Assembly: GCA_900079685.1 (NCBI GenBank)
Contig: LT599020.1
Location: 114,217-178,216, forward strand
DNA: 64,000 nt
Source: an uncultured delta proteobacterium
GTDB taxonomy: Bacteria; Desulfobacterota; Desulfovibrionia; Desulfovibrionales; Desulfovibrionaceae
Direction of reading: 5' to 3'
The notes below the pieces were generated by a model. The model saw only the letters and a list, made by a program, of their open reading frames with translations, was not told the origin of the DNA and ran no database searches. Below are positions 17,612 to 31,425 of this stretch, in pieces. The stretch's first letter is position 1; every line of letters starts with the position of its first letter. A program made the translations under genes and the position numbers.

Positions 17612-17998
17612 TCAGGCGTTCGCGATCCGGCGGGAGTCTTCGATGAAAGAGCGTACAGCTTCGCCCTGGGTCGCATCAATCCCGCACAGGCCGAACACGA
17701 CGGTCAGAAGCATATCCGTGTGCAGCGTTATTTCCTGCACGCCGTTATCAATGCGGCAGAAGTCGCCTTCAATGTGCATGGTGTAGACCCGGCGCCACTT
17801 TGCGGTGTTGGAACCGGAAACAATGGAGTATATCTGCCGGCCGTCTTCCGCGACAAAGAGCTTGAGCCGGGTGATCGCACCCTGTTCTTCGTCGTAATAG
17901 GAACTTTCGGAAAACAGTTTGCCCCGGAAACGGATTTCCGCCCCGGCGTCATTGCGCAGAACGTGTTCTTCGCAGGAATCACGCAACAATTCAGCCAT
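17612..17998 (-). CDS. Unknown 128-residue protein
   Basis: I do not recognise the family. The protein looks soluble, with alternating beta-like stretches (YDEEQGAITRLKLFVAED, RQIYSIVSG, RRVYTMHIEGDFCRI) and a hydrophobic stretch (HTDMLLTVVFGLCG). A strong ribosome site GGGAGGGACC precedes the ATG, and a good terminator follows, so it is a real monocistronic gene. No function can be inferred. Confidence 0.65.
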   Translation of the reverse strand: MAELLRDSCEEHVLRNDAGAEIRFRGKLFSESSYYDEEQGAITRLKLFVAEDGRQIYSIVSGSNTAKWRRVYTMHIEGDFCRIDNGVQEITLHTDMLLTVVFGLCGIDATQGEAVRSFIEDSRRIANA

Positions 17999-18064
17999 GG
18001 TCCCTCCCGGCGCCCGGTCAACCCAAACGAGGCGCTGCCATCCAATTCGTAATTTTTTTTCGTG

Positions 18065-18358
18065 CTATGTCGGCAATGTGAGCTGTTCCGGCCCGGTCGG
18101 CTTCCGGGGTTTTGCCGCGGCTTCTTTCACTTCCGCAGCCTTTTCCCGAGGCTCGTCTTCCTGGATCTGATCGGGCGTAAACAATTCCCCCCCGCCCTGG
18201 GCAGTCCAAAAAGCCTGCAAATCCGCGCGTGAAATACGGTACTCACGGCCAAGGCGCGCCGCTTGTAACTCCCCGGCCTGGATGGCCCGTCGCAACGTTT
18301 CCTTATGGCAGCTCAGCACATCCGCCGCTTCCGCCAAGGTAAATGTCGTTTTCCGCAT
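18065..18358 (-). CDS. Excisionase/MerR-type helix-turn-helix DNA-binding protein
   Basis: The protein of about 97 residues is a single HTH of the excisionase (helix_turn_helix_17) family: FTLAEAADVLSCHKETLRRA, then LGREYRISRADLQAFW, the winged-helix signature. A charged Glu/Lys/Pro-rich tail follows. The start is uncertain: ATG at 18358 begins just before the domain, ATG at 18412 is also possible; neither has a clear ribosome site. A TTGACA promoter lies at 18461-18466. Many such proteins belong to mobile elements, but no integrase or att site is seen, so a housekeeping regulator is equally likely. Confidence 0.7.
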   Translation of the reverse strand: MRKTTFTLAEAADVLSCHKETLRRAIQAGELQAARLGREYRISRADLQAFWTAQGGGELFTPDQIQEDEPREKAAEVKEAAAKPRKPTGPEQLTLPT

Positions 18359-18437
18359 ACACGCCCGTTTGCCGGAACCGGCCCCCCGTCCGTCTTTTGC
18401 AAAAGAGGACATGCCGACACAGCATATCTTATTCGAC

Positions 18438-18466
18438 TTTCTATCGTTCAAATCAACTGGTGTCAA
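18438..18466 (-). promoter_or_regulatory. Promoter of the HTH protein gene
   Basis: TTGACA (18466-18461) and TAGAAA (18443-18438) are 17 bases apart on the minus strand. The consensus -35 also shows that the TTG it contains is not the gene's start codon. Confidence 0.6.
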
Positions 18467-18750
18467 CTCACGAGTTTTTAACGCCGTCAGTGCATAATAC
18501 AGAAATCTGTAACGCGCTCAAGTATTTTATACGTAAACCACACGGTGTGGCGGGTGTTATTTATCTTTCAGAGAGGCTCGCGATTACTCCGGCCCGGATT
18601 TGCACGTTTTTCGGCACTCACGGCCGCTACACGCGAGGATGATTTTTTTCCGGCCCGGTGTTTCCCTGTTCAGGTTTACTCTTGGGGGCCAAGCTGGTAT
18701 CGAGGGGGTGAAAAACGCTGAATGCGGCGGAATGCCGCGGAGGAGCCGTT

Positions 18751-19542
18751 ATGGCACGTGGTGTCAGGATTTTGGTGTGTGTGGGGCTTTTTCTGGGCCT
18801 GGCTGTCTGCCCGTCCGGTTCGTTCGCGGCGGACAAGGCGGCGCCGGGCAAGCCCGCTCCCGTAAAGGCGGCGCAAAAAACATCTCCCCCCGCGGGAGTA
18901 AAAGGCGGAGCTCCCGCCCAGCCGAATCCCGCGGCCATGTTCCCGGCGGTTACGCTGCCGCCGGCGTCTCCCGAGGAAATTGCGAAATTGCGGGAAGCCG
19001 CCGCCGTCTATGAGAAGAAGGACTACACCAAGGCCATCGCGATATTGACCCCCATGGCCGACGCCGGTTCCGCCCGCGCGGCCTTTTCGCTCGGCCTTAT
19101 GGCCATGCGCGGCCACGGCATGCCCATGAGCACCGAGGTTGCGGAACGGTGGTGGACCAAGTCGGCGAAAGGGGGGTTCCCCGACGCCCAGTACCACCTC
19201 GGGTTCATGTACCACCAGAGTTTGCGCGGCGGCCGCAACCCCGAGCTTATCGCGCGGCTGTGGTCGCTTGCGGCGGCGCAGGGGCAGGGCGACGCCATGT
19301 ACGGGATGGGCTTCATGTACCGAGCCGGTGACGGTGTGCCCAAAGACGAGAAAAAATCCCTGAAGATGTTTACGGATGCGGCGGACCTCGGGCATCCGGG
19401 CGCGGCTTACGAGGCCGGGCTTATGTACAAGTACGGCAGAACCGGCGCGGCCAAGGATCTTGCCAAAGCCAGGGTGTATCTTAAAAAAGCGGCGGATGCC
19501 GGTGTTCCCCAGGCCCGGCAGGAACTTGCCGGGATAAAATGA
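18751..19542 (+). CDS. Exported Sel1-repeat protein
   Basis: The 263-residue protein starts with a signal peptide (about 27 residues, ending SFA before ADKAAPG), then a Lys/Ala/Pro-rich linker, then four to five Sel1-like repeats of about 36 residues from around residue 70 (for example ARAAFSLGLMAMRGHGMP and GDAMYGMGFMYRAGDGVP). Sel1 repeats form helical scaffolds for protein contacts, often in the periplasm. GCGGAGGAGCC precedes the ATG. The partner is unknown. rlmN starts 51 bases downstream and may be co-transcribed. Confidence 0.85.
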   Translation: MARGVRILVCVGLFLGLAVCPSGSFAADKAAPGKPAPVKAAQKTSPPAGVKGGAPAQPNPAAMFPAVTLPPASPEEIAKLREAAAVYEKKDYTKAIAILTPMADAGSARAAFSLGLMAMRGHGMPMSTEVAERWWTKSAKGGFPDAQYHLGFMYHQSLRGGRNPELIARLWSLAAAQGQGDAMYGMGFMYRAGDGVPKDEKKSLKMFTDAADLGHPGAAYEAGLMYKYGRTGAAKDLAKARVYLKKAADAGVPQARQELAGIK

Positions 19543-19593
19543 TGTTTTGATGCGGGGCTGCGGTTAGATGTGCCGTGGTGGTTTGGAGTTTTT

Positions 19594-20667
19594 GTGATTG
19601 ATATCTTGAATATGACCCATCCCGAACTGGTTTCCTTTATCCGGGATGAGCTTGGCGAACCCGCCTTTCGCGCGGATCAGGTGTGGCAGTGGCTGTGGCA
19701 GAAAGGCGCGTCGTCGTTTTCCGCCATGACCAACGTTTCCAAGACGACACGGGCTGTTTTGGCCGAGCGGTGCGTTATCCGCGTTCCCGAAATAGTGGCG
19801 GAGGAAAAGAGCGCGGACGGCACGGTGAAGTTCCTGCTGCGCCTTGCGGACGGCGAATGCGTGGAGACCGTGCTTATCCCCAGTGAGTCGCGGGAGGGCA
19901 TCCCCCGCATGACGCAATGCATCTCCTGCCAGGTGGGGTGCGCCATGGCCTGCACCTTCTGCGCCACGGGGCAGATGGGGATTATCCGCAACATGACCAT
20001 GGGGGAGATTCTCGGCCAGGTGCTCGTCGCCCGGCGGTATCTTGGTGACACCGTGGAAAACCCTCGCCTGCGCAACATCGTGTTCATGGGCATGGGTGAG
20101 CCCTTGCTCAATTTCAAAGAAGTCATGCGCAGCCTGGAAGTCATGAACCACGAAATGGGGTTCAATTTTTCGCCGCGCCGCATCACCGTTTCCACCTGCG
20201 GGCTGCAAAAAGGGCTGCTGGAACTTGGGGAGAGCGGGCTGGCGTACCTTGCCGTGTCGCTGCACGCGCCGACCCAGGAACTGCGCGCGAAAATCATGCC
20301 CAAAGCCGCGCACTGGCCGCTGGAGGATCTGGTAGCCACCTTGGCGGCCTATCCCTTGAAGACGCGCGAGCGGCTGACGTTTGAGTATCTGCTGCTGGGC
20401 GGCGTGAACGACCAGCCGGAGCACGCCCGCGCCCTTGCCAAGCTTATGGGAAAAGTCAAAGCCAAATTGAACCTGATCGTGTATAATCCTGTTCCGGGCG
20501 CGCCGTATGCCGCGCCCGCCCAAAAGGACGTGGACGCGTTTCAGGATATCCTGCACGCCAAGCACATCACCGCGATTATCCGGAAAAGCAAGGGGCAGGA
20601 CATCAAGGCGGCTTGCGGGCAGCTGCGGGCCGCGGCACAGTCAAAAAGGGAGGAGCGGGATGAGTGA
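19594..20667 (+). CDS. rlmN: 23S rRNA (A2503-C2)/tRNA (A37-C2) methyltransferase RlmN
   Basis: This radical-SAM enzyme methylates A2503 of 23S rRNA and A37 of some tRNAs. The C-x3-C-x2-C iron-sulfur motif lies in CQVGCAMACTFCATGQMG (Cys about 116, 120, 123), followed by NIVFMGMGEPLLN and STCGLQKG; the second catalytic cysteine is in IKAACGQLR (about 341). The chosen GTG at 19594 follows GGAGTTTTT, giving about 357 residues; a GTG at 19570 and an ATG seven codons inside are alternatives. Its end overlaps the rubredoxin start by 8 bases, so the two are coupled. Confidence 0.93.
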   Translation: MIDILNMTHPELVSFIRDELGEPAFRADQVWQWLWQKGASSFSAMTNVSKTTRAVLAERCVIRVPEIVAEEKSADGTVKFLLRLADGECVETVLIPSESREGIPRMTQCISCQVGCAMACTFCATGQMGIIRNMTMGEILGQVLVARRYLGDTVENPRLRNIVFMGMGEPLLNFKEVMRSLEVMNHEMGFNFSPRRITVSTCGLQKGLLELGESGLAYLAVSLHAPTQELRAKIMPKAAHWPLEDLVATLAAYPLKTRERLTFEYLLLGGVNDQPEHARALAKLMGKVKAKLNLIVYNPVPGAPYAAPAQKDVDAFQDILHAKHITAIIRKSKGQDIKAACGQLRAAAQSKREERDE

Positions 20668-20854
20668 CCCTTCGATGATGTGGCAATGCCAGATGACGAA
20701 TTGCGGTTTTATTTACGACCCGGACAGGGGGGACAGGAAAGGAAAAGTCCCCAAGGGCGTGCCGTTTGAGGACCTTCCTGAGTCCTGGCGCTGCCCCGTG
20801 TGCGGGGCGACGAAAAAGTCCTTTGTCTGCCTGGGAGACCCGGAAAAGAAATAA
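20660..20854 (+). CDS. Rubredoxin with C-x4-C N-terminal knuckle
   Basis: This 64-residue electron carrier binds one iron with four cysteines. The second knuckle is normal (CPVCG, Cys45 and 48), and GVPFEDLPESWRCPVCGA is typical, but the first is C-x4-C (CQMTNC, Cys10 and 15) instead of C-x2-C. This is the arrangement of the type 2 rubredoxin described from Desulfovibrio desulfuricans. An extra Cys57 lies near the C-terminus. The gene starts inside the end of rlmN (GGGAGGAGCGGG upstream) and ends at a shared terminator. Partner proteins are not nearby. Confidence 0.92.
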   Translation: MSDPSMMWQCQMTNCGFIYDPDRGDRKGKVPKGVPFEDLPESWRCPVCGATKKSFVCLGDPEKK

Positions 20855-20888
20855 CCGGCGCGCGCCGGGAGTATGCGAAAACAGCATA

Positions 20889-20918
20889 AAAGAAGGGAGC
20901 CGTCAGGCTCCCTTCTTT
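20889..20918. terminator. Bidirectional terminator between rubredoxin and rpoC
   Basis: A perfect 13-bp stem (20889-20901 with 20906-20918) with a GTCA loop has A-rich and T-rich flanks. It can stop both the plus-strand rubredoxin transcript and the minus-strand rpoBC transcript. Confidence 0.85.
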
Positions 20919-20927
20919 CGTATCTGG

Positions 20928-25088
<4,161 letters not shown>

Positions 25089-25343
25089 GTCTACCTCGAT
25101 ATAGGCTCCGGACGGGACCTTCCCTTCCGGGCTTTTGGCTTGCCTTTCCCCGTAACATTACAGGGGAAAAGGTCGCCTTCATTTCGTACAACTAATCGCT
25201 GCGGAAGGGAGACCCTTCCCTGCTCCGCTGCGCGGGGCACTATCGCGCCCTTTCCCTCCGGTTATGAGGTCCGGGAATTCCCCGGCAGGCGCAAGGGGCG
25301 GCGCCCCTGCTTTCGTCAACCGGCTTTGACGGTCAACCCCAAA
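25089..25343 (-). other. Long rpoB-rpoC intergenic spacer with hairpins
   Basis: The 255-base spacer has no coding sequence. It holds a TTTCCCC...GGGGAAA hairpin (about 25143-25170), a GGAAGGG/CCCTTCC hairpin (about 25202-25218) and a short AGGGGC/GCCCCT hairpin (about 25293-25307). None has a T-run on the minus strand, so they may be mRNA processing or pausing sites. Confidence 0.5.
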
Positions 25344-28300
25344 CTATCCCTGCACGTCGTCGTCATCAGTATTGATGAAGAATTCCGGGCGGTCGGCAAC
25401 GGGGGCGGAACTTTCGGTAAAGGCGCTGCCGATGCGTTTGGGTTTCTTTTTGCCTTCTTCCTGGTGGAGCGTCACGTCAAGGCCGAGGGACATGAGTTCC
25501 TTGACCAGAACGTTGAACGATTCGGGCAGGCCCGCTTCCAGGAAGTTGTCGCCCTTGACGATTTTTTCGTACATCTTGACGCGTCCGGCCACGTCGTCCG
25601 ACTTGACCGTGAGGAATTCCTGCAAGAGGTACGAGGCGCCGTACGCTTCCAGCGCCCAGACTTCCATTTCCCCGAGGCGCTGGCCGCCGAACTGGGCTTT
25701 CCCGCCGAGCGGCTGCTGGGTGACCAGGGAGTATGGGCCCGTGGATCTGGCGTGGATCTTTTCGTCGGCCAGGTGGTGGAGCTTCAGCATGTACATGACG
25801 CCCGTGGTGATCCTGTTGTCGAACGGTTCGCCCGTCCGGCCGTCGTAGAGCGTGGTCTTGCCGTCTTCGGGCAATTTCGCGCGCTTGAGCCAGTCCCAGA
25901 TTTCCTCTTCCGTTGCGCCGTCGAAGACCGGCGTCTTGGTGATGATGCCGGGCGCAAGGCGTTTCACGGATTCCACAAACTCCTCGTCGGACAATTCGTC
26001 GATGAGTTTGGCGGTCGCCGGGGTATCGAACACGCTCTTCACTTCCTTGCGGACTTGCGCAAGCGCCGCGCCGCTGGAAACCAGATCGGAAAGCTGGCGG
26101 CCGAGTTCTTTGGCCGCCCAGCCCAGGTGTGTTTCCATGATCTGCCCGATGTTCATACGGGAAGGCACGCCGAGCGGGTTCAGCACGATATCCACGGGGC
26201 GGCCGTCCGCGAAGAAGGGCATGTCTTCCACGGGCAGGATGCAGGAGACGACCCCCTTGTTCCCGTGGCGGCCGGCCATTTTGTCGCCCACGTTGAGCTT
26301 ACGCTTAACCGCAACGTAGACCTTGACCATTTTGATGACGCCGGGGGGCAGGTCGTCGCCTTCCGTCACCTTGCCGCGTTTGGACTCGTAAATCCCGTTG
26401 ATGTACTCAACCTGGCGGGAATAATCTTCAATAACGGCGGCCACCTGCTCGTTGACTTCGCGGCTCTTGAACATGCCGGCGAGTTTCTTGAGCGGGATAT
26501 CCGCCAGAATTTCAGCGGTCACCACATGCCCGGCCTCGGCAAGGATTTCCCCTTTCTTCTTGCCGGGAATGCTGGAGGCGATCTGCTTGCCCGCCGCGAA
26601 CGCAAGGATTCTGTCGCGGGAGACGGCGGTCAGGGCCGCGATATGGTCCGCTTCCTTTTTGTCCAGGCGCCCAAGTTCGTAATTCTCGATATCGACGGTG
26701 CGTTCGTCCTTTTCGCCGGAGCGGCGGTTGAACACCCGCACTTCGATGACCGTGCCCTCGATTCCCGGCGGAACCTTGAGGGAGGTATTTTTCACGTCGC
26801 GGGCCTTGTCGCCGAAAATGGCCCGCAGGAGCTTTTCTTCCGGGGTGAGCTGGGTTTCGCCCTTCGGCGTGATTTTGCCCACCAGGATGTCGTCGGGCCG
26901 GACCTGGGCGCCGATGCGGATGATGCCGGAGGTATCCAGGTTCCGCAGCATGTCCTCCCCGACGTTCGGGATGTCCCGCGTGATTTCTTCCGGTCCCAGC
27001 TTGGTATCGCGGGCGACCACTTCGAATTCCTCGATATGCACGCTGGTGAAGGTGTCTTCCTTCACGCAGCGTTCGGAAATGAGGATGGAGTCTTCGAAGT
27101 TGAATCCGCACCAGGGCATGAAGGCCACGGTCAGGTTTTTGCCGAGCGCCAGTTCGCCGAGCTCGATGCCCGGGCCGTCCGCCAGGACCTCGCCTTTTTT
27201 CACAACCTGGCCGGGGTAGCACGTGGGCTTCTGGCCGAAGCAGGAGTTCTGGTTGGACTTGTGGAACTTCAAGAGATTGTAGGCGCGGGTGCCGCCGCTT
27301 TCCGGGTACAGGCCGTCGTCATAGGTGACAATGATCCGGTCCGCGTCAACGTAGCGGATGATGCCGGAGCCTTCCGCCAGGATGCAGGCCGCGGAGTCGC
27401 GGGCCACGTCGCCTTCCATGCCGGTGCCGACGAGGGGAACCTCGTTCTGCAACAGCGGCACGGCCTGGCGCTGCATGTTGGAGCCCATGAGCGCGCGGTT
27501 GGCGTCGTCGTGTTCCAGGAAGGGGATGAGGGCGGCGGAAATGGAAACCATCTGGGACGGGGAAATGTCCATCAGGGTCACGTTTTCGCGCGGCTCCATG
27601 ATAACGTCGCCGCGAACGCGCGTGGTGACGTAGGTTTCCTCGAGCATGCCGTTTTTGTCGACCTTGGCGTTGGCCTGGGCGATGACGTGGTCCATTTCGC
27701 TGGAGGCGTCAAGGTACACGATTTCGTCCGTGATCTTGCTGTCCCGGATGACGCGGTACGGCGTTTCGATGAACCCGTAGTCGTTGACCTTGGCGTAGGT
27801 CGTCAGGGACACGATAAGGCCGATGTTCGGGCCTTCCGGTGTTTCGATCGGGCAGATGCGGCCGTAGTGGGAGGTGTGCACGTCGCGCACCTCGAACCCG
27901 GCGCGCTCGCGGGTCAGGCCGCCGGGTCCCAGGGCGGAAAGACGGCGCTTGTGCGTCACTTCCGAGAGCGAGTTGGTCTGGTCCATGAACTGCGAGAGCT
28001 GGCTGGTGCCGAAGAACTCTTTCAGCACGGCGGAGACGGGCTTGGGGTTGATGAGGTCGTGGGGCATGAGCGTCGCCACTTCCTGCAGGCTCATGCGTTC
28101 CTTGATGGCGCGCTCCATGCGCACAAGGCCGATGCGGTACTGGTTTTCCACCAGTTCGCCCACGGGCCGCACGCGGCGGTTGCCCAAATGGTCGATGTCG
28201 TCCGCCGGGCCGTGGCTGTCCTTCAGGAAGGCCAGGACCTGGATGGCTTTGATGATGTCGTCGTCGGCCAGAACGCGGGTGTCGAGCGAATGTTCGGTGC

Positions 28301-29528
28301 CGAGGCGCTGGTTCAGCTTGTAGCGGCCCACCGGAGAGAGGTCGTAGTAGTCCGGGTTGCGGAAGAGGTTGTCAAAGAAGCTGGCCGCGATTTCCGGGGT
28401 CGGCGGGGAAGAGGGGCGCAGACGGCGGTAAATTTCCACCTGGGCGCTTTCCATGTCCGCGGTTTTGTCCAGAATAAGCGTGTCGCGCAGGGAAGAAGAG
28501 GTATCCGTGCCGCGCGTGTGCAAAATCGCGATTTTGGCGATGCCCGCTTCACGGATGGAATCCATCATGGTTTCGGTGATCTCGTCGGCGGCTTCGGCCA
28601 GCACTTCCCCGGTCTGGGGGTTGGCCACGTCCGCGGCGAGGAACATGCCCACGAGGGCGTCGGGCGCGACCGCGATGGCTTCAATGCCCGCTTCGCAGAT
28701 CTGGCGCCAGGCGCGCTTGGTGATGGGCTTGCCCGCCTTGACGATGGCCTCCCCGTCTTTCGGGACGATGTCGGCATAGGCGTTGTCCTTGCGGTACATG
28801 TCCTTGTTGACTTCCCACAAAAGGTTGCCTTTTTTGTCGATGCGGTAGAATTCCTTTTCATAGAACCGGTCGAGGATGTCCGTCTTGGACATGCCCATGG
28901 CCTTGAACAGGATGGTGGCGGGCATCTTGCGGCGGCGGTCGATGCGCACGTACAGGATGTCCTTGTGGTCGAAGTCGAAATCGAGCCAGGAGCCGCGCAT
29001 GGGGATAATGCGGCAAGAATACAGGACTTTGCGAGAAGAGTGGGTCTTGCCCGCGTCGTGCTCGAAGATGATGCCGGGAGAGCGCTGCAACTGGTTGACG
29101 ATGACGCGCTCGGTCCCGTTGATGATAAAGGTACCCTTCTCGGTCATGAAGGGAAGGGTGCCGAAATAGATGTCCTGTTCCTTGATGTCGCGGATGGTGC
29201 GGTTTTCCGTGGCTTCGTCGACATCGTACACGACCAGGCGGACCTTGATGCGCACGGGCGCTTCATAGGTCAGGCCCTTGGAGATGCATTCGGCCTGGTC
29301 GTACTTGGGCTCGCCGATTTCGTAGCCCACGTACTCCAGGCTGGCTGTCCGGTTGAAGTCCTCGATCGGAAAAACGGAACGGAAAACGCCTTCCAGCCCT
29401 TCATCGGGCTTGCGTTCCGTCATGCCTTCCAGGAGGAATTTTTTATAGGAATCCACCTGCAGGTTCAAAAGGTGGGGAATGGGAAGCGTTACGTCGATCT
29501 TCCCGAACTGCTTCATAATTTGCGCCAT
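25344..29528 (-). CDS. rpoB: DNA-directed RNA polymerase subunit beta
   Basis: The 1394-residue protein is a complete RpoB. The rifampicin region ([20 protein letters not shown]) has the residues of a rifampicin-sensitive enzyme, and the C-terminal [19 protein letters not shown] clamp segment is intact. It starts [13 protein letters not shown] at 29528, behind GAGGTATTGCC. Unlike the usual order, no rplJ or rplL gene precedes it; about 440 non-coding bases and an ankyrin gene lie upstream. Confidence 0.98.
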   Translation of the reverse strand: MAQIMKQFGKIDVTLPIPHLLNLQVDSYKKFLLEGMTERKPDEGLEGVFRSVFPIEDFNRTASLEYVGYEIGEPKYDQAECISKGLTYEAPVRIKVRLVVYDVDEATENRTIRDIKEQDIYFGTLPFMTEKGTFIINGTERVIVNQLQRSPGIIFEHDAGKTHSSRKVLYSCRIIPMRGSWLDFDFDHKDILYVRIDRRRKMPATILFKAMGMSKTDILDRFYEKEFYRIDKKGNLLWEVNKDMYRKDNAYADIVPKDGEAIVKAGKPITKRAWRQICEAGIEAIAVAPDALVGMFLAADVANPQTGEVLAEAADEITETMMDSIREAGIAKIAILHTRGTDTSSSLRDTLILDKTADMESAQVEIYRRLRPSSPPTPEIAASFFDNLFRNPDYYDLSPVGRYKLNQRLGTEHSLDTRVLADDDIIKAIQVLAFLKDSHGPADDIDHLGNRRVRPVGELVENQYRIGLVRMERAIKERMSLQEVATLMPHDLINPKPVSAVLKEFFGTSQLSQFMDQTNSLSEVTHKRRLSALGPGGLTRERAGFEVRDVHTSHYGRICPIETPEGPNIGLIVSLTTYAKVNDYGFIETPYRVIRDSKITDEIVYLDASSEMDHVIAQANAKVDKNGMLEETYVTTRVRGDVIMEPRENVTLMDISPSQMVSISAALIPFLEHDDANRALMGSNMQRQAVPLLQNEVPLVGTGMEGDVARDSAACILAEGSGIIRYVDADRIIVTYDDGLYPESGGTRAYNLLKFHKSNQNSCFGQKPTCYPGQVVKKGEVLADGPGIELGELALGKNLTVAFMPWCGFNFEDSILISERCVKEDTFTSVHIEEFEVVARDTKLGPEEITRDIPNVGEDMLRNLDTSGIIRIGAQVRPDDILVGKITPKGETQLTPEEKLLRAIFGDKARDVKNTSLKVPPGIEGTVIEVRVFNRRSGEKDERTVDIENYELGRLDKKEADHIAALTAVSRDRILAFAAGKQIASSIPGKKKGEILAEAGHVVTAEILADIPLKKLAGMFKSREVNEQVAAVIEDYSRQVEYINGIYESKRGKVTEGDDLPPGVIKMVKVYVAVKRKLNVGDKMAGRHGNKGVVSCILPVEDMPFFADGRPVDIVLNPLGVPSRMNIGQIMETHLGWAAKELGRQLSDLVSSGAALAQVRKEVKSVFDTPATAKLIDELSDEEFVESVKRLAPGIITKTPVFDGATEEEIWDWLKRAKLPEDGKTTLYDGRTGEPFDNRITTGVMYMLKLHHLADEKIHARSTGPYSLVTQQPLGGKAQFGGQRLGEMEVWALEAYGASYLLQEFLTVKSDDVAGRVKMYEKIVKGDNFLEAGLPESFNVLVKELMSLGLDVTLHQEEGKKKPKRIGSAFTESSAPVADRPEFFINTDDDDVQG

Positions 29529-29965
29529 GGCAATACCTCAGAAAAAGACGGTTTTACGGCTTTTTGCCGCCATGCCCGAGCAACGCGAAAACGGAAGACG
29601 CCGGAAAAACACGAAACGCGGACAGCTTTGCAGCCGCCCGCCAGGGATAGTCCGGCGATGTCACATCAAGGAGTTGAACAATGTGTCTTCCGTTTCTGCA
29701 GAAACGCTATTGCTCTGTTCCCCGAAAATGGTTGCCGACATTTTCGGATTGGATTTATGCTCGCCGTTTTTCCGCAGAGGCCTTCGTCCGCTACGTTCAT
29801 TCATGGCCGGGAGGGGCAACTTCTCCGGCCGGAACGCGCTTCCTTCGGCGATACGGCAATCCGGTTGTGCACGATAGGGTCGTTCCGCCCATATCCTTAT
29901 ATATGTAAGGTTCATGGGCGAACGGAGATGTATAAAGCATGTCCAGAAAAAAGGCAAGAGGGTTT
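29529..29965 (-). other. Long rpoB leader region
   Basis: The region between the ankyrin gene and rpoB holds no plausible gene and no rplL. Reading the minus strand it contains a promoter at the upstream end (29957-29929), a CCGAAAATG/CATTTTCGG hairpin (about 29729-29754) and a perfect 16-base palindrome CGTTTCTGCAGAAACG (29691-29706). A transcript from the promoter would have a 5' leader of nearly 400 bases. Confidence 0.5.
29929..29957 (-). promoter_or_regulatory. Promoter of the rpoBC transcript
   Basis: TTGCCT (29957-29952) and TATACA (29934-29929) are 17 bases apart on the minus strand, nearly 400 bases before rpoB and just after the ankyrin gene stop. Confidence 0.55.
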
Positions 29966-30973
29966 TTATTGTTTGTCGCGAAGGTGTGGCAACGTGGCAA
30001 GTTTGGGCGGGTGCTCCGCTTGGCGGCGGCATTCATTTTCCCACTCGTTGTCGCCGATTACCTCGCCCTCAAAAGTGGCTCCCGCGTCAAGCAACAGCTT
30101 GACGACATTGAAGTGGCCATTGGCGCACGCTGTTGCAACGGGGTTTCCGAGGTCGAGCTCGTATCCGGATTTCGCATCCGGGTCAGCGCCTTCTTTGAGA
30201 AGGGTTTCGATGAGTTCATAATCGTTGTGGAGAGCCGCTGCATCCATGTTGGCAGGCAAAAAAGCTTTCAGGAGCCCCATGCATGCAGCGTCCCCTTGCT
30301 TCCGGCATTCCGCGTAATGCAAATAGAGTCTGGGAATTTGCTTCACGGGGGTTGCCCGCATGTATTCAATATACATCTGGAGCATTTCATCGCGAGCCCG
30401 CGATGGTTTGGCATCAAAAATTTCTTCGTCAATGTCGAAGTTGTAGCCTTTGGCGAGGAGAGATTTGATAATCACCACGCGGCCCTGTGAGGGCGGCATC
30501 TTGAAAATACGGTATACGGTCTTGCCGTCCGGTTTTCCCAGGTTATCGCTGACGGCATCGTACAACCGGGGCAGGCTCAGGCGGGCGGCTGCTTCGCACA
30601 GTATAGCAACGGTGTCCTGTCTGTTACTCAGGTAAACCGAACAAAAGGATGTCACCGCGCCGATGGCGAATAGGATGCAACCCAGTATTTTCGGCAGCAG
30701 TTTTGAGGCGCTGTCGTGGAAAACAAACGTCATAAAGAGGAATATAGCCACGCAGGCGTAGCGGAATTCCATGAAGTAGGCCATAAACAGATACGGGAAG
30801 TACGTGAGTAACAGCACCCCTGCCGATCCGATAAGAAATGTAATGCTAAACGATTTGAGCGCGGCCGGATTGCGGAAAATCCCGCTGGCCATGAGTGCCA
30901 CCCCAAGAAGGAGCAGCGCAAAGTAGGTAGTGGGGTATATAAACAAATACGTGAAATATTCCGCCGGATTCAT
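29966..30973 (-). CDS. Membrane-anchored ankyrin-repeat protein
   Basis: The 335-residue protein has four N-terminal membrane helices (about residues 8-30, 40-60, 62-85, 92-115), then a soluble region, and at the C-terminus ankyrin-like repeats (DYELIETLLKEGADPDAKSG and NGHFNVVKLLLDAGATFEGE). GGAGGGGGCC precedes the ATG. It likely sits in the inner membrane with its repeats presented for protein binding. The combination is uncommon and no function is known. Its place directly upstream of rpoB is unusual. Confidence 0.75.
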   Translation of the reverse strand: MNPAEYFTYLFIYPTTYFALLLLGVALMASGIFRNPAALKSFSITFLIGSAGVLLLTYFPYLFMAYFMEFRYACVAIFLFMTFVFHDSASKLLPKILGCILFAIGAVTSFCSVYLSNRQDTVAILCEAAARLSLPRLYDAVSDNLGKPDGKTVYRIFKMPPSQGRVVIIKSLLAKGYNFDIDEEIFDAKPSRARDEMLQMYIEYMRATPVKQIPRLYLHYAECRKQGDAACMGLLKAFLPANMDAAALHNDYELIETLLKEGADPDAKSGYELDLGNPVATACANGHFNVVKLLLDAGATFEGEVIGDNEWENECRRQAEHPPKLATLPHLRDKQ

Positions 30974-31233
30974 GGCCCCCTCCTGTCCCTGCCCCGCGAA
31001 GTAAAAGGATAAATTTTATCCGCGGTTGGTGTCATTGTATAGCCGAATTTTTACTATTTCGGCGTGTGGCAAGCCGGGCGCGGCCTCGCGGTACGATGAG
31101 CCGCTTCCGCGATAGCAGGGTAAGCGCATCGTAACTTTGTTCTGCCGCAAGGAGACACAAGCTTTGCGCAACCATGCCCTATGGCAGAGTAAAAAATTAC
31201 AATGCGCCCTCCCTGGCTTGGAAATGATTATCC

Positions 31234-31260
31234 TTGCTATTTTTTTTGTAGTGAGATAAT
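31234..31260 (+). promoter_or_regulatory. Extended -10 promoter upstream of carB
   Basis: GATAAT (31255-31260) carries an upstream TGA giving TGAGATAAT, an extended -10. TTGCTA lies 15 bases upstream (31234-31239), a short spacing that extended -10 promoters tolerate. Confidence 0.45.
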
Positions 31261-31266
31261 GAATAA

Positions 31267-31425
31267 AAGTTTGGTTAACGGAGAGCCGTTCACGACGGCG
31301 AGGCATATTTATAGAAGAGGCGGCCCGTGACGGGCTTGTGAGAGCGCCATGCAGCAGCATACGAAATACCGGGCCCTGCGCCCCTGAAAACGGAAAGTGT
31401 GGTTCCACCTTTCCGTTTTTTTTTT
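31267..31425 (+). ncRNA. Possible small RNA or attenuated leader of carB
   Basis: From the extended -10 to the terminator lies a stretch of about 160 bases with local hairpins (GCCGT/ACGGC near 31285-31300 and GCCCG/CGGGC near 31323-31335). It ends in a terminator 75 bases before carB. It could be a stand-alone small RNA or an attenuation leader. A 23-codon frame (31259-31330) containing ARHIYRRGG lies across the promoter -10; I cannot tell whether it is translated. The call rests on structure alone. Confidence 0.3.
31387..31425 (+). terminator. Rho-independent terminator upstream of carB
   Basis: An 11-bp stem (31387-31397 with 31409-31419) extended by an inner GTGG/CCAC is followed by ten T. 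It would end transcription 75 bases before the carB start unless bypassed. Confidence 0.85.

Noticed and set aside
18065-18358. Helix-turn-helix gene as part of an integrated mobile element
   Set aside because: Excisionase-type domains suggest it, but no integrase, att repeats or foreign base composition are seen around it.
18358-18466. TTG start at 18466 for the helix-turn-helix gene
   Set aside because: This TTG is part of a consensus TTGACA -35 box with a -10 17 bases further on, so it lies before the transcript start.
29479-29877. Possible rplL or other gene between the ankyrin gene and rpoB
   Set aside because: The frames there do not resemble L7/L12 or any protein and lie across the promoter and palindrome.
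25140-30221. Plus-strand open frame of about 1690 codons opposite rpoB
   Set aside because: Antisense shadow of rpoB; no family motifs and runs through the intergenic region.
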